DNA from: Maricaulis sp047308265
GTDB taxonomy: Bacteria; Pseudomonadota; Alphaproteobacteria; Caulobacterales; Maricaulaceae
Assembly: GCF_047308265.1 (NCBI RefSeq)
Contig: NZ_JBKQWY010000001.1
Span: forward strand, 434,001-498,000
Length of the DNA stretch: 64,000 bases
Direction of reading: 5' to 3'
Shown: positions 17,073 through 25,178 of the stretch, piece by piece
Layout: every line of letters starts with the position of its first letter
How positions within the stretch are numbered: position 1 is the first letter of the stretch
The notes under the pieces: model-generated
Told to the model about the DNA's origin: nothing
What the model saw: only the letters and a program-made list of their open reading frames with translations
The model's database searches: none
Translations under genes and position numbers: made by a program

Positions 17073-19416
17073 CTTTGTCTCCAATGCGAGTGTTTTTCTT
17101 GCCGAGCTTGGACAATTCCATCAGCAGGGCGGGGAGGAGGAGGAAGTCGAGGACCAGGGCGAAGACGATGGCGAGTGCCGTCAGGAGGCCCAGATCCGCG
17201 TTGAGCTTGAAGGTCGAGAATGCGAGCACCGCAAAACCGGCCGCCAGAACGATCGTGTTGATGACGACCGCCATGCCGACCGTGCGGAAGGCGTAGCGAA
17301 TGGCCGCTTCGGTTGACGCGCCCTGTTCCACGCGCGCCCGGCGATACTTGGTGAGGAAGTGGACTGTGTCATCGACGACAATGCCCAGGGAGACCGCACC
17401 CACAGCTGCCACCGAGAAGCCAACCGTTCCGACCAATAAGGCCCAGGCCCCGAATGTGGTCAGGATCGGCAGAGTATTGGGAACCAGGCTCATCAGGCCC
17501 AGACCGAAGGACCGCAAGGCCAGCATCATCACTAGGCCAATGGCCAGGATGGCGATGATATTCCCGCTGATCATGCTCTCGACATTGCGCTCGGCAACAA
17601 AGGCGAACATGACCTGGGCGCCAGTCGCCTGGGTGTGCATATAGGTCGGTGTATTGGCCGCCAGCCAGGTTTCGGCGTCGGTCAGGAAGTCCTTGGTTTC
17701 TTCCGTGGTGACATTGGCCAGGGTGACAGTCAGCCGGCTGGCGGACTTGTCGATATTGATGCGGTCATTGAGGTCCAGGCCGTAGGGCAGGGAGAGCTCG
17801 TACAGCAACAGATATTGAGCGGCCAGATCGCGGTCTTCAGGGATGCGATAGAAGCTGCGATCATCCTCATGCAGGTTCTGGTTCAGGCGCCGCATGATGT
17901 CCGTGATTGAATAGACGTGGGTCACGTGTTCCTGGGTGCGCGCCCACTGGGCGAACTCATCCAGATGTTGCAGGTATTCAGGATCCTGAACGCCACCCGA
18001 GCCATTGGCAGGCACGGAGAATTCGATCGGATAGAGTCCGAAATGTTCCAGCGCGATGTCGTTGGCTTGCCGGACCTCCAGGCTCTCATCGAAGTAATTC
18101 ACCCACTGGTCGTTGAACTGGAGCGTCGGGATCATCGCGACCAGTGCGAGACTGGCGAAGCTGGATCCAAGAAACACCACACGACTGTTGCGGTTCACGA
18201 AATTGGCGAAACCCTCCATCAGGTCGCCGGCATCCCCCTTGCCTTCTGATTTGGGCGCAGCCTTCATCGGCAACAGGCTGACCAGGGCTGGCAGAAGCGT
18301 CAGGGACAACAGCCAGGCTGCTGCGATACCGATCGCTGTCATGGTGCCGAGGTGACCAAACGGTGGGCTGTCAGACAGGTTCAGCGCCATAAAGCCGATG
18401 ATCGTTGTGACCGATGTAATGGTGACGGCCAGGAAGTTGATCCGCACGCCGTCAATAATGGCGTCACGCTTGTTCATGCCGTTGCGCATGCCTTGGCGGA
18501 TACTCAGGAGTATGTGTATCGAGTCAGCGATGGCCAGGGTGAGGATGACCGTCGGAGCAGAAGCAGAGACCGGTGTGAGCCCGATACTCATATAGCCCGC
18601 TGCGCCCATGGCGATCATCGTGCAGAACATGATCAGGATGAGCGTGGCCGCTGTACCGCTAAACGAGCGGATGGACAGCAGCATGATCACCAGGAGCACG
18701 CCATACATCATCGGAATCAGGGTCGCCATGTCATTCATGCCCGATTCCATGAAACCGTTATTCATCATGGAGATGCCGGACAGGGCGATTTCGATGTCAG
18801 GATATTCAGCCTGGATCTCGTCGCGCATGGCGCGCAGGACGGCCACGGCTTCGGGGACTTCGAACGCGCTCAGTTCAGGATATTGAAGCACGATGTTCAC
18901 GGCCGTGACATCGGCGTCGGGTGTGATCAACTGGTCGCGCAGGAGCGGTTCATTGACAGCGATCTGGCGGCGCTGGATCAGGTCCGCCTCGCTCAGCGAT
19001 GTCGCGTTCCGCACCAGGTCCTCGACAATCAGATTGTCGCCTTCGGCATAGGTGTGCTGGAAATTGGTGATGGAATCGACGCGGATGGCATAGGGGATCT
19101 GCCAGCCGCCTTCGGTAATGGCCTCCACGGCCGCAAGGGTCTCGCGCGTGAAGACCTGGCCATTCGCCGGGCGGATGACGACAAGGAAATTATCATTCTT
19201 GGTATAGGTGGCCTGGAATTCCTCGAAGGCCGCCAGTTCGGGATTGGTTTCGGAGAAGAACGCCCGGTAATTGGTATCGAAGCCCAAGCGCGGCATGCCG
19301 CTGGCAAAGCCGAAAGTCATAATCACCGACGCCAGCAAAATGAGCCAGCGGAAACGGATCACCGTCTCGGCCAGACTCGTGGCAAATCTGTCGGTGCGAT
19401 TTCTGATCGCGCCCAT
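17047..19416 (-). CDS. MMPL/RND-superfamily transporter (HpnN-like)
   Basis: A 789-residue inner-membrane protein with the MMPL layout in two halves. Each half has a transmembrane helix, a large periplasmic domain (FSETNPELAAFEEFQATYTK in the first) and a bundle of helices, around residues 225-390 and 625-770. The motifs ADSIHILLSIRQGMRNG and GIVVDDTVHFLTKYRRA are the TM4-type signatures of this superfamily. Members export lipids, hopanoids or other hydrophobic molecules (family knowledge). It heads the set with the LolA-like protein and barrel. The 250 bases upstream contain two perfect inverted repeats. No regulator is divergent from it. Confidence 0.9.
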   Translation of the reverse strand: MGAIRNRTDRFATSLAETVIRFRWLILLASVIMTFGFASGMPRLGFDTNYRAFFSETNPELAAFEEFQATYTKNDNFLVVIRPANGQVFTRETLAAVEAITEGGWQIPYAIRVDSITNFQHTYAEGDNLIVEDLVRNATSLSEADLIQRRQIAVNEPLLRDQLITPDADVTAVNIVLQYPELSAFEVPEAVAVLRAMRDEIQAEYPDIEIALSGISMMNNGFMESGMNDMATLIPMMYGVLLVIMLLSIRSFSGTAATLILIMFCTMIAMGAAGYMSIGLTPVSASAPTVILTLAIADSIHILLSIRQGMRNGMNKRDAIIDGVRINFLAVTITSVTTIIGFMALNLSDSPPFGHLGTMTAIGIAAAWLLSLTLLPALVSLLPMKAAPKSEGKGDAGDLMEGFANFVNRNSRVVFLGSSFASLALVAMIPTLQFNDQWVNYFDESLEVRQANDIALEHFGLYPIEFSVPANGSGGVQDPEYLQHLDEFAQWARTQEHVTHVYSITDIMRRLNQNLHEDDRSFYRIPEDRDLAAQYLLLYELSLPYGLDLNDRINIDKSASRLTVTLANVTTEETKDFLTDAETWLAANTPTYMHTQATGAQVMFAFVAERNVESMISGNIIAILAIGLVMMLALRSFGLGLMSLVPNTLPILTTFGAWALLVGTVGFSVAAVGAVSLGIVVDDTVHFLTKYRRARVEQGASTEAAIRYAFRTVGMAVVINTIVLAAGFAVLAFSTFKLNADLGLLTALAIVFALVLDFLLLPALLMELSKLGKKNTRIGDKDGSLQHAE

Positions 19417-19536
19417 AGTCTATCCTTTCTTGCGCAGAAAGACCGTACTTGCCGTCCGGCATCGGCCCCCCTCATGGACAAGCCGGGTCCATTTCCGGGA
19501 CGTGTTGCGGTTCACCGCATGCCGCAGGCACAGGCG

Positions 19537-19557
19537 GGTACGGGAAACATCCGTACC
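19537..19557. promoter_or_regulatory. Perfect inverted repeat, 7-7-7
   Basis: GGTACGG at 19537-19543 and CCGTACC at 19551-19557 are exact reverse complements separated by GAAACAT. It lies 121 bases upstream of the MMPL start codon. It could be an operator or a leader hairpin. Confidence 0.45.
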
Positions 19558-19621
19558 GGCAATCACGTCGCGGACTATTTGGGGGACGCCCGATATTACG
19601 CAAATAAATGAGGGCTATATC

Positions 19622-19644
19622 CGATATTCCCGTGACGAATATCG
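19622..19644. promoter_or_regulatory. Perfect inverted repeat, 8-7-8
   Basis: CGATATTC at 19622-19629 and GAATATCG at 19637-19644 are exact reverse complements around CCGTGAC. It lies 24 bases past the nsrR stop and 206 bases before the MMPL start. The A+T-rich symmetric arms are typical of a dimeric repressor site. A related half (CGATATT) occurs at 19590-19596. Confidence 0.45.
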
Positions 19645-19668
19645 AAGGGCGCCACAGGTGGCCCAGGA

Positions 19669-20124
19669 TTATTGTTCTGAAATTACAGGCGCTTCAGGCT
19701 CCAGCAGGGCTTTGAGGGTGTCGCGATTTGATATGAGATCTGCGATCGTATAGCGGTCGAGCACTGACAAAAATTGCCCCAGCGCCTCGCGCAGGACGAA
19801 GTTGAGCTGACAGGCGGGCGTGATACGGCACGTATTGCTGCCCGGTGAGAAGCACTCGACCAGATCGATATCACTTTCTGTCAGGCGGATGACCTGACCG
19901 ACGCGGATCTTGCCTGCATCCCGGCCCAGTTTCAGGCCTCCGGAGCGACCCCGGGTCGACTCGACCAGTCCGGCGCGTGCCAGATCCTGCACGAGTTTCA
20001 TCAGGTGATTGCGGGATATGTCATAGGCTTCGGCGATCTCGGCGATCGTGCTGCGTCGATCATCATGCACGGCCAAATACATCATCACTCTCAGGGCATA
20101 GTCGCTATAGGTGGTGAGTTTCAT
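19669..20124 (-). CDS. nsrR: Rrf2-family NO-responsive regulator, NsrR-like
   Basis: A 151-residue Rrf2 protein. The winged helix is at residues 1-65 (MKLTTYSDYALRVMMYLAVH, then STIAEIAEAYDISRNHLMKL). Three cysteines that would ligate an Fe-S cluster lie at 91, 99 and 105 (C-X7-C-X5-C), a spacing close to that of known NsrR proteins. NO nitrosylates the cluster and relieves repression. Its start overlaps the stop of the membrane-protein gene (ATGA), so it is the last gene of the DUF1971-globin-membrane protein operon, divergent from NO reductase. This strongly supports the NsrR assignment over IscR or RirA. Confidence 0.87.
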   Translation of the reverse strand: MKLTTYSDYALRVMMYLAVHDDRRSTIAEIAEAYDISRNHLMKLVQDLARAGLVESTRGRSGGLKLGRDAGKIRVGQVIRLTESDIDLVECFSPGSNTCRITPACQLNFVLREALGQFLSVLDRYTIADLISNRDTLKALLEPEAPVISEQ

Positions 20125-20648
20125 GATGACGTTCTCTCCCGGTGGGCGGAAAACGCGCGAATTTGCGCTGCAATGATCCCGCCCAGAGCCATGATTTTGG
20201 CGATCTCGAGCGTGGCATAAAGCATGTGATGCAGCGAAGACGGCTTGGGCGTGCCCGCTTGGACCGCAGAGACACGCTCGAACAGGGTGGGGAGCAGCCA
20301 GGTGGTATCAAGGATGAGTGTCGTGCCCAGCGCCATAACGGCGCAGCGAGCGAGACCTGATCGCAATGGCAAGACCAGGACCGCGAGCACCGCGAAAACA
20401 CCCCACTCGATCCGGTTGAAGAGGGCGAACGTGACGCGCCCGACATCCAGCGCTGCGGCCAACTCCAGGCTCGGGGCCAGGAACTTGGCCGGGGTTGCTA
20501 TCAGGCTGACACCCAGGACCAGACCTAGATAGAGCGTCGCGACGAGAAGCCGACTGAAAAGGCCGGCCTGTGTATGCACGAAGGCTTGAGAGACTGATCG
20601 GGCGTCGGGCTGTTCGGTCAAGATGTCGATCTCCGTGCTAGCGAGCAT
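20121..20648 (-). CDS. Four-helix integral membrane protein of the NO-response operon
   Basis: A 175-residue protein with about four hydrophobic helices (near residues 32-55, 70-98, 100-122 and 140-165) and no catalytic motif that I recognise. Loops carry LIATPAKFLAPSLELAAALD and NRIEWGVFAVLAVLVLPLRS, somewhat reminiscent of DUF4149-type proteins. It overlaps the globin stop upstream by 11 bases and the nsrR start downstream by 4, so it is translated as part of the same unit. This context implies a role in NO or nitrosative stress, but the sequence alone does not say which. His124-like metal ligands in the loops are few, arguing against a heme-copper enzyme. Confidence 0.75.
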   Translation of the reverse strand: MLASTEIDILTEQPDARSVSQAFVHTQAGLFSRLLVATLYLGLVLGVSLIATPAKFLAPSLELAAALDVGRVTFALFNRIEWGVFAVLAVLVLPLRSGLARCAVMALGTTLILDTTWLLPTLFERVSAVQAGTPKPSSLHHMLYATLEIAKIMALGGIIAAQIRAFSAHRERTSS

Positions 20649-21024
20649 AAAGGACGCCTCGTAGATTGCTGCCCATGCGGTGAGCGGCAGACCGGAAGGT
20701 CAAGGCGGCATGACCTTCAGCCAGCTCGGCCACCGTTTCGTCCCAGACTGTGAGCCACAGGTCGAAATGCTCAGGACGTATGGTTTTGTGTCGCATATGT
20801 GCGACCGCCGGATTGCCTTTGAAGCGGCCGGTGCGCAACGTGATGCCGGACCAGAAATCGCACATCCGTGCGAGATGTGGATCCCATTCATCGCCGATCG
20901 CGTGGTTGAAAATGGGTCCCAGCACAGGATGTTCCCGGATGCGACCGTAAAATGTGTGGACCAGGTCTCTGATCAGCACTTCATCAATGGCGGCGCGGCG
21001 TGGGGGAAGGATTTCAGCTTGCAT
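20638..21024 (-). CDS. Truncated hemoglobin, group III
   Basis: A 128-residue globin of the 2/2 fold. The group III signature HLARMCDFWSGITLRTGRFKG is visible as HLARMCDFWSG then LRTGRFKGNP, followed by HMRH (the proximal heme His is probably His76) and HFDLWLTVWDET. Tyr26 in the B helix is placed to contact bound ligand. Members bind O2 and NO and can act as NO dioxygenases or in NO/O2 handling. It overlaps genes on both sides and belongs to the NsrR operon next to NO reductase, which supports NO detoxification. Confidence 0.92.
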   Translation of the reverse strand: MQAEILPPRRAAIDEVLIRDLVHTFYGRIREHPVLGPIFNHAIGDEWDPHLARMCDFWSGITLRTGRFKGNPAVAHMRHKTIRPEHFDLWLTVWDETVAELAEGHAALTFRSAAHRMGSNLRGVLYAR

Positions 21025-21331
21025 CGGTCAACGCCTCGCTCGTCTCGGTAAGTCGCAGGAAGTGAACACGAAATTCGACCGGCCCTTCCAGTTCCAGGTG
21101 GTGCCAGCGGGTGGGGGCGATGACCGCGCTCTGTCCGGCATTGATCCGATGGGTTTCCGGCACGTCTTCGTCCATCACGTAGTCGAGGTGTCCGGCATAG
21201 ACATCCAGTCGCCCCCATACGCCGGCCTTGGTGTTGTGACGTGTGAGGAGCGCAGCGGGCACGCTTGTCTCGGTGAACAGGGGGGTCTGCGAATAGACGC
21301 GGGCCAGTTCGGGGAGTTCGGGCATAGGCAT
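21014..21331 (-). CDS. DUF1971 (TehB/YeaR-like) small protein
   Basis: A 105-residue single-domain protein of the DUF1971 cupin-like family. Diagnostic stretches are PELARVYSQTPLFTETSVPA and AALLTRHNTKAGVWGRLDV, with IAPTRWHHLELEG near residue 75. E. coli YeaR, a relative, is induced by nitrate and NO. The start at 21331 is preferred over 21355 because AAGGAGG lies five bases upstream. As the first gene of the operon that ends with nsrR, it is probably the most highly expressed. Biochemical role unknown. Confidence 0.85.
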   Translation of the reverse strand: MPMPELPELARVYSQTPLFTETSVPAALLTRHNTKAGVWGRLDVYAGHLDYVMDEDVPETHRINAGQSAVIAPTRWHHLELEGPVEFRVHFLRLTETSEALTDAS

Positions 21332-21566
21332 GATGGCCTCCTTTCCACCAAACATATATCCAAAATCCTTTTTAAAAGAAATGCACCTGCTACAATTTAT
21401 CGCGGCGGAGCGCCTTTTGATCCTAGTTAGCGCTTTATTTCAGGCATTTATATTTCGGCTTCGGGTGAAGCCTAAGGCCCTCGGTTATTAAAAAGGTATC
21501 TAGAATATTGCATTAAGGAATATCGAGGCGTATCGGGGAGCCGTTTGAAACACAAAGGAGACCTTT
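21332..21566. promoter_or_regulatory. Divergent promoter region of the NO-defence locus
   Basis: This A+T-rich gap between the DUF1971 operon and NO reductase holds both promoters. Candidate sites are an AAATGCA element at 21379-21385, like an NsrR half-site, and an imperfect dyad (ATATT at 21505-21509, AATAT at 21519-21523) close to the reductase start. A GGCTTC/GAAGCC hairpin lies at 21457-21472. No gene is present. Confidence 0.5.
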
Positions 21567-23834
21567 ATGACGTCCACTCGACGCTTGTGGGTGATCCTGG
21601 CCACCCTGGCCACGATTTCCTTCGGGGCGTTGCTCCTCATTGGCGCACAGATCGTGCGCGAGGCGCCGCCCATTCCGCTCCGGGTCGAAACCCCGGACGG
21701 ACATGTCGTCTATACACATGATGATATCGAAACGGGCCGCCAGGTCTGGCGATCCATGGGCGGTATGCAGTTGGGATCCATCTGGGGTCATGGCGGCTAT
21801 GTTGCGCCCGACTGGTCCGCAGACTGGCTGCACCGTGAAATCACCGCTCTGCAGACCCTATACGCGACTGACCTGGGCGCGATTGATTACGACACCGTTT
21901 CGGAGGACCAGCGGGCCATTGTCGATGCGCGTGTGCGAGCGATCATGCGGACCAATACCTATGACCCGCAAACCGAAACACTGACTGTCAGCCTGGAACG
22001 GGCGAGTGCGATAGCCCGGGTTGCAGATCATTATGTGGATCTGTTTGGCGATGCCCACGCCCTTGAGGGGTTAAGGGAGAGTTATGCGGTCGCCAATAAT
22101 GCCGTCCCGGATCCGTCCCGGCGTGAGGCTTTGGCCGCCTTCTTCTTCTGGACGTCGTGGGCTGCAGCGACGGAACGGCCGGGGCAGGATATCACCTATA
22201 CCTCGAACTGGCCGCACGAACCACGGATCGACAATGTCCCCACGCCGGGCGCCATCAGCTGGTCGCTGATCAGTATCGTTCTGCTGATTGCCGGGATCGG
22301 CGGGCTGGCATGGTATTACGCCGGTAGCCGTGAGGAAGCGCACCTTCCGGCTCCGGAAGCGGACCCGTTGGGAGCCGAGCGCCCCACCCCGTCCATGCTG
22401 GCCACCCGTAAATACTTTATCACGGCAGCGGCGCTGTTTCTCACACAGATCGTTCTGGGTGCCCTGACAGCCCACTACGCGATTGAGGGGCATGACTTCT
22501 ACGGCATTGATATCGCGTCGTGGATACCCTACGCGGTGACACGCACCTGGCACACCCAGCTTGGAATTTTCTGGATCGCGACGGCCTGGGTGGGAACGGG
22601 GCTCTATGTGGCCCCGCTGATTGGTGGCGCAGAACCGCGCTGGCAGGCTCTGGGTGTCAATCTGCTATTTGGTGCCCTGCTTGTCGTGGTGATTGGAAGT
22701 TTCGCCGGTGAATGGTTGGCGGTGCAGCAGGTGCTGGATCTGAACATGAATCATTGGTTTGGCCACCAGGGATATGAATTCGTTGACCTGGGGCGCTTCT
22801 GGCAGATCCTCCTCTTTGTCGGACTGTTGATCTGGCTCGTCCTCGTTGCCCGCGCCCTGGCCCCGGCACTCAAGCGTCCGACCGAAGTACGGCCGCTGGT
22901 CATCATGACCTTGCTGTCCACGATTGCGATTGGTCTGTTCTACGGCGCCGGTCTGAACTGGGGAACCGATACACACCTCTCCATCGTCGAATATTGGCGC
23001 TGGTGGGTGGTCCATCTGTGGGTGGAGGGTTTCTTCGAGGTCTTCGCCACGACGGTGATCGCCCTGTTGTTCGTTCGGATCGGGCTTTTGCGCCCGGCAC
23101 TGGCCAGTCAGGCAGTGTTGTTCGCCACGGTTGTCTTCCTGTTTGGCGGCATTCTGGGCACTTTGCATCACATCTATTTTGCGGGAACACCGCAGAGTGT
23201 GCTGGCGGTCGGGGCCTCGTTCTCCGCGCTTGAAGTGGTGCCGCTCAGCCTGATCGGTTTTGAAGCGATGGAGCACTACCGGCTGGGTAAACAAAAGCCC
23301 TGGATTGCGCGCTACCGGTGGGCGATCCTGTTCTTTGTCGCCGTGGCAGCATGGAATCTGATCGGTGCCGGAGTGTTCGGATTTCTCATCAATCCGCCCG
23401 TGGCCCTGTATTACCTGCAAGGCCTGAATACGACGCCGGTGCACGCTCACAGCGCACTTTTTGGTGTTTATGGCATGCTTGGCTTGGGGCTGATGATCTT
23501 CTGCGCCCGGGGTCTGGCCGCTGACCATCGCTGGGATGATCGTTGGCTGAAATACGGGTTCTGGAGTCTCAATATCGGATTGACGCTGATGATTGCCTTG
23601 TCGCTCCTGCCGTACGGTATGTTGCAGGTCTGGGCCAATCTTACGACGGGGTTCTGGTATGCCCGGTCCGCGGACTTCCTGGATCAGCCCATTTTCGACC
23701 TGCTGGTCTGGATGAGGGTGATCGGCGATGTGGTCTTCGCAGCCGGAGCTGTGGCGATTGCCGGCTTCATGGTGCGGCTGTGGATTCTGCCGAAACCGGA
23801 CAGGAAACCGACAGCGGCCTTGCCTGCCGAATAA
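21567..23834 (+). CDS. norZ: Quinol-dependent nitric oxide reductase (qNOR)
   Basis: A 755-residue membrane enzyme that reduces 2 NO to N2O with electrons from quinol. The fused N-terminal extension replaces NorC, which marks the single-subunit quinol type: a first helix at about 8-30, then a periplasmic domain with RQVWRSMGGMQLGSIWGHGG. The following 13 or so helices carry the heme and FeB histidine motifs TRTWHTQLGIFWIATAW, VVHLWVEGFFEVFATTV, TLHHIYFAG and PVHAHSALFGVYG. Its ATG has AAAGGAG 6 bases upstream. It diverges from the nsrR operon and is probably repressed by NsrR. With no nitrite reductase in view, NO detoxification is more likely than denitrification. Confidence 0.95.
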   Translation: MTSTRRLWVILATLATISFGALLLIGAQIVREAPPIPLRVETPDGHVVYTHDDIETGRQVWRSMGGMQLGSIWGHGGYVAPDWSADWLHREITALQTLYATDLGAIDYDTVSEDQRAIVDARVRAIMRTNTYDPQTETLTVSLERASAIARVADHYVDLFGDAHALEGLRESYAVANNAVPDPSRREALAAFFFWTSWAAATERPGQDITYTSNWPHEPRIDNVPTPGAISWSLISIVLLIAGIGGLAWYYAGSREEAHLPAPEADPLGAERPTPSMLATRKYFITAAALFLTQIVLGALTAHYAIEGHDFYGIDIASWIPYAVTRTWHTQLGIFWIATAWVGTGLYVAPLIGGAEPRWQALGVNLLFGALLVVVIGSFAGEWLAVQQVLDLNMNHWFGHQGYEFVDLGRFWQILLFVGLLIWLVLVARALAPALKRPTEVRPLVIMTLLSTIAIGLFYGAGLNWGTDTHLSIVEYWRWWVVHLWVEGFFEVFATTVIALLFVRIGLLRPALASQAVLFATVVFLFGGILGTLHHIYFAGTPQSVLAVGASFSALEVVPLSLIGFEAMEHYRLGKQKPWIARYRWAILFFVAVAAWNLIGAGVFGFLINPPVALYYLQGLNTTPVHAHSALFGVYGMLGLGLMIFCARGLAADHRWDDRWLKYGFWSLNIGLTLMIALSLLPYGMLQVWANLTTGFWYARSADFLDQPIFDLLVWMRVIGDVVFAAGAVAIAGFMVRLWILPKPDRKPTAALPAE

Positions 23835-23843
23835 TCCTGTGAA

Positions 23844-23871
23844 GAGAGCCGGACCTGGGGGTCCGGCTCTC
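23844..23871. terminator. Hairpin between convergent norZ and the oxidoreductase gene
   Basis: A perfect 12-bp stem (GAGAGCCGGACC / GGTCCGGCTCTC) with loop TGGG follows the reductase stop. The trailing bases ATCTTT are weakly T-rich. Its position between convergent genes suggests a terminator. Confidence 0.65.
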
Positions 23872-23927
23872 ATCTTTGGCTATACACGGTCTTTGGGTTC
23901 AACCGGGTCAGGTCCAACCAGGCGCGG

Positions 23928-25103
23928 TCAGTCCGCCGGGGACATGGAGAATGTCATGCCGGCATCCCGAGCCAGGCGCTTGATCAGGGGCTCGCCCATG
24001 GCTGGTGCGCTGGTCCAGACGCCGCCGGGCGTATCTTCCCGGTCCACATCCTGAACGAGGCAGAGTGCGCTTTCGGCAATCATTTTCGAGGTGCAGCCAT
24101 AACCCGGATCCTTGTCGCCGGTGACGATGGCGGTGTGGCGTTTGCCGCTGGCATCCTCACCGGTGAACATTACGTCGAAATGGCCGGCTTCACGCTCCTC
24201 CTTGCTCGGACCTTCGCCGGGCTTGGGGGGATTGTCCGCCATGGAGCGATCCTTGGCGACATGATTGGCGATGGCCTCGCCCTGTTCGCCCGGTCCCGTC
24301 AGCAACATCTCGTCATAGACAAAGTCCTCGCCATAACGATGACCCAGGAGTGCGTTGGAGCGGTGCACATTCTTGGTGTTGATCGAGGCCATGATGAAGG
24401 GGGCCGACCACGATCCCAGATCGTCTTCATAGACCGGTTTGGATCCGCTGGGCTGTTTGGGCCCTTCAAAATCCGGAACAAGGCTGAACGGATCTTTCAG
24501 ACGGGCAATCACCTCGGGTTCTTTGGCCGCGCGGGCCATGGTCTGGGCGAAACTGGCCGCGGTCCCGCCGGAGAATGTGCCCTTCATCTTGCGAACGCGG
24601 CCCTTGACCCGCGAGAGGGGTTGTCCGGTCTGGGCGATCACGGCCTGCTGCAGATAAAACACGCCCAGGTCAAAGGGGATGGAATCAAAGCCGCATGACA
24701 GCACGATCCGGGCTCCGCTGGCCTGGGCGGCGTCATCATAGGTCTGGATGATGTCATGCATCCAGGCGGGTTCGCCGCACAGATCGACATAATCGGTTCC
24801 GGCCACCACACAGGCCTTCACCAGCGGCTCACCATAACTTTGATAGGGGCCCACAGTGGTGATGACTGCCCTGGTCTGTTCTGCCAGACGCGCCAGGCTC
24901 CCGGCGTCAGCACTGTCAGCGACCAGAAGCGGTGTGTCCTCGGGCGCACCGATTTCGTCGCGCACAGCCGCCAGCTTGTCTGCCGAGCGTCCGGCCATGG
25001 CCCAGGCGACATCACCATGCTGGTTGGCCAGGTATTCCGCGACCAGGCGTCCGGTAAAGCCCGTCGCTCCGAAAACAACGACATCGTAAGTCCGGTTTTC
25101 CAT
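23928..25103 (-). CDS. Saccharopine-dehydrogenase-like NAD(P)-binding oxidoreductase
   Basis: A 391-residue protein with an N-terminal Rossmann fold, YDVVVFGATGFTGRLVAEYL, and the phrase TVGPYQSYGEPLVKACVVAG. This is the pattern of the SCCPDH / trans-acting enoyl reductase group rather than true lysine-pathway saccharopine dehydrogenase. Relatives act on lipids or polyketide intermediates. The ATG at 25103 has GGGGAG 5 bases upstream; the longer frame from 25169 runs without support. It lies 75 bases behind the molybdenum hydroxylase maturation gene on the same strand, so its transcription may be linked, but a functional link is not evident. Confidence 0.82.
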   Translation of the reverse strand: MENRTYDVVVFGATGFTGRLVAEYLANQHGDVAWAMAGRSADKLAAVRDEIGAPEDTPLLVADSADAGSLARLAEQTRAVITTVGPYQSYGEPLVKACVVAGTDYVDLCGEPAWMHDIIQTYDDAAQASGARIVLSCGFDSIPFDLGVFYLQQAVIAQTGQPLSRVKGRVRKMKGTFSGGTAASFAQTMARAAKEPEVIARLKDPFSLVPDFEGPKQPSGSKPVYEDDLGSWSAPFIMASINTKNVHRSNALLGHRYGEDFVYDEMLLTGPGEQGEAIANHVAKDRSMADNPPKPGEGPSKEEREAGHFDVMFTGEDASGKRHTAIVTGDKDPGYGCTSKMIAESALCLVQDVDREDTPGGVWTSAPAMGEPLIKRLARDAGMTFSMSPAD

Positions 25104-25178
25104 TTTTCTCCCCATATTTATGTTTGTCTTTATCGACCGTTTTGGGCCGCCATCATGGACGCGGGACAAGGGGCCTGT

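Larger units (their letters stand above)
19417..19668. other. Intergenic region upstream of the MMPL operon
   Basis: No credible gene is present. It holds the MMPL promoter region and, from the other side, the end of the nsrR operon. Two perfect dyads with 7-base spacers (19537-19557 and 19622-19644) are the only clear structure. Confidence 0.6.

Noticed and set aside
18352..19611. 419-codon open frame on the plus strand over the MMPL gene and its upstream dyads
   Set aside because: Antisense to a well-formed MMPL transporter; charge-rich translation without motif.
22665..23873. 402-codon open frame on the minus strand
   Set aside because: Shadow of the NO reductase gene.
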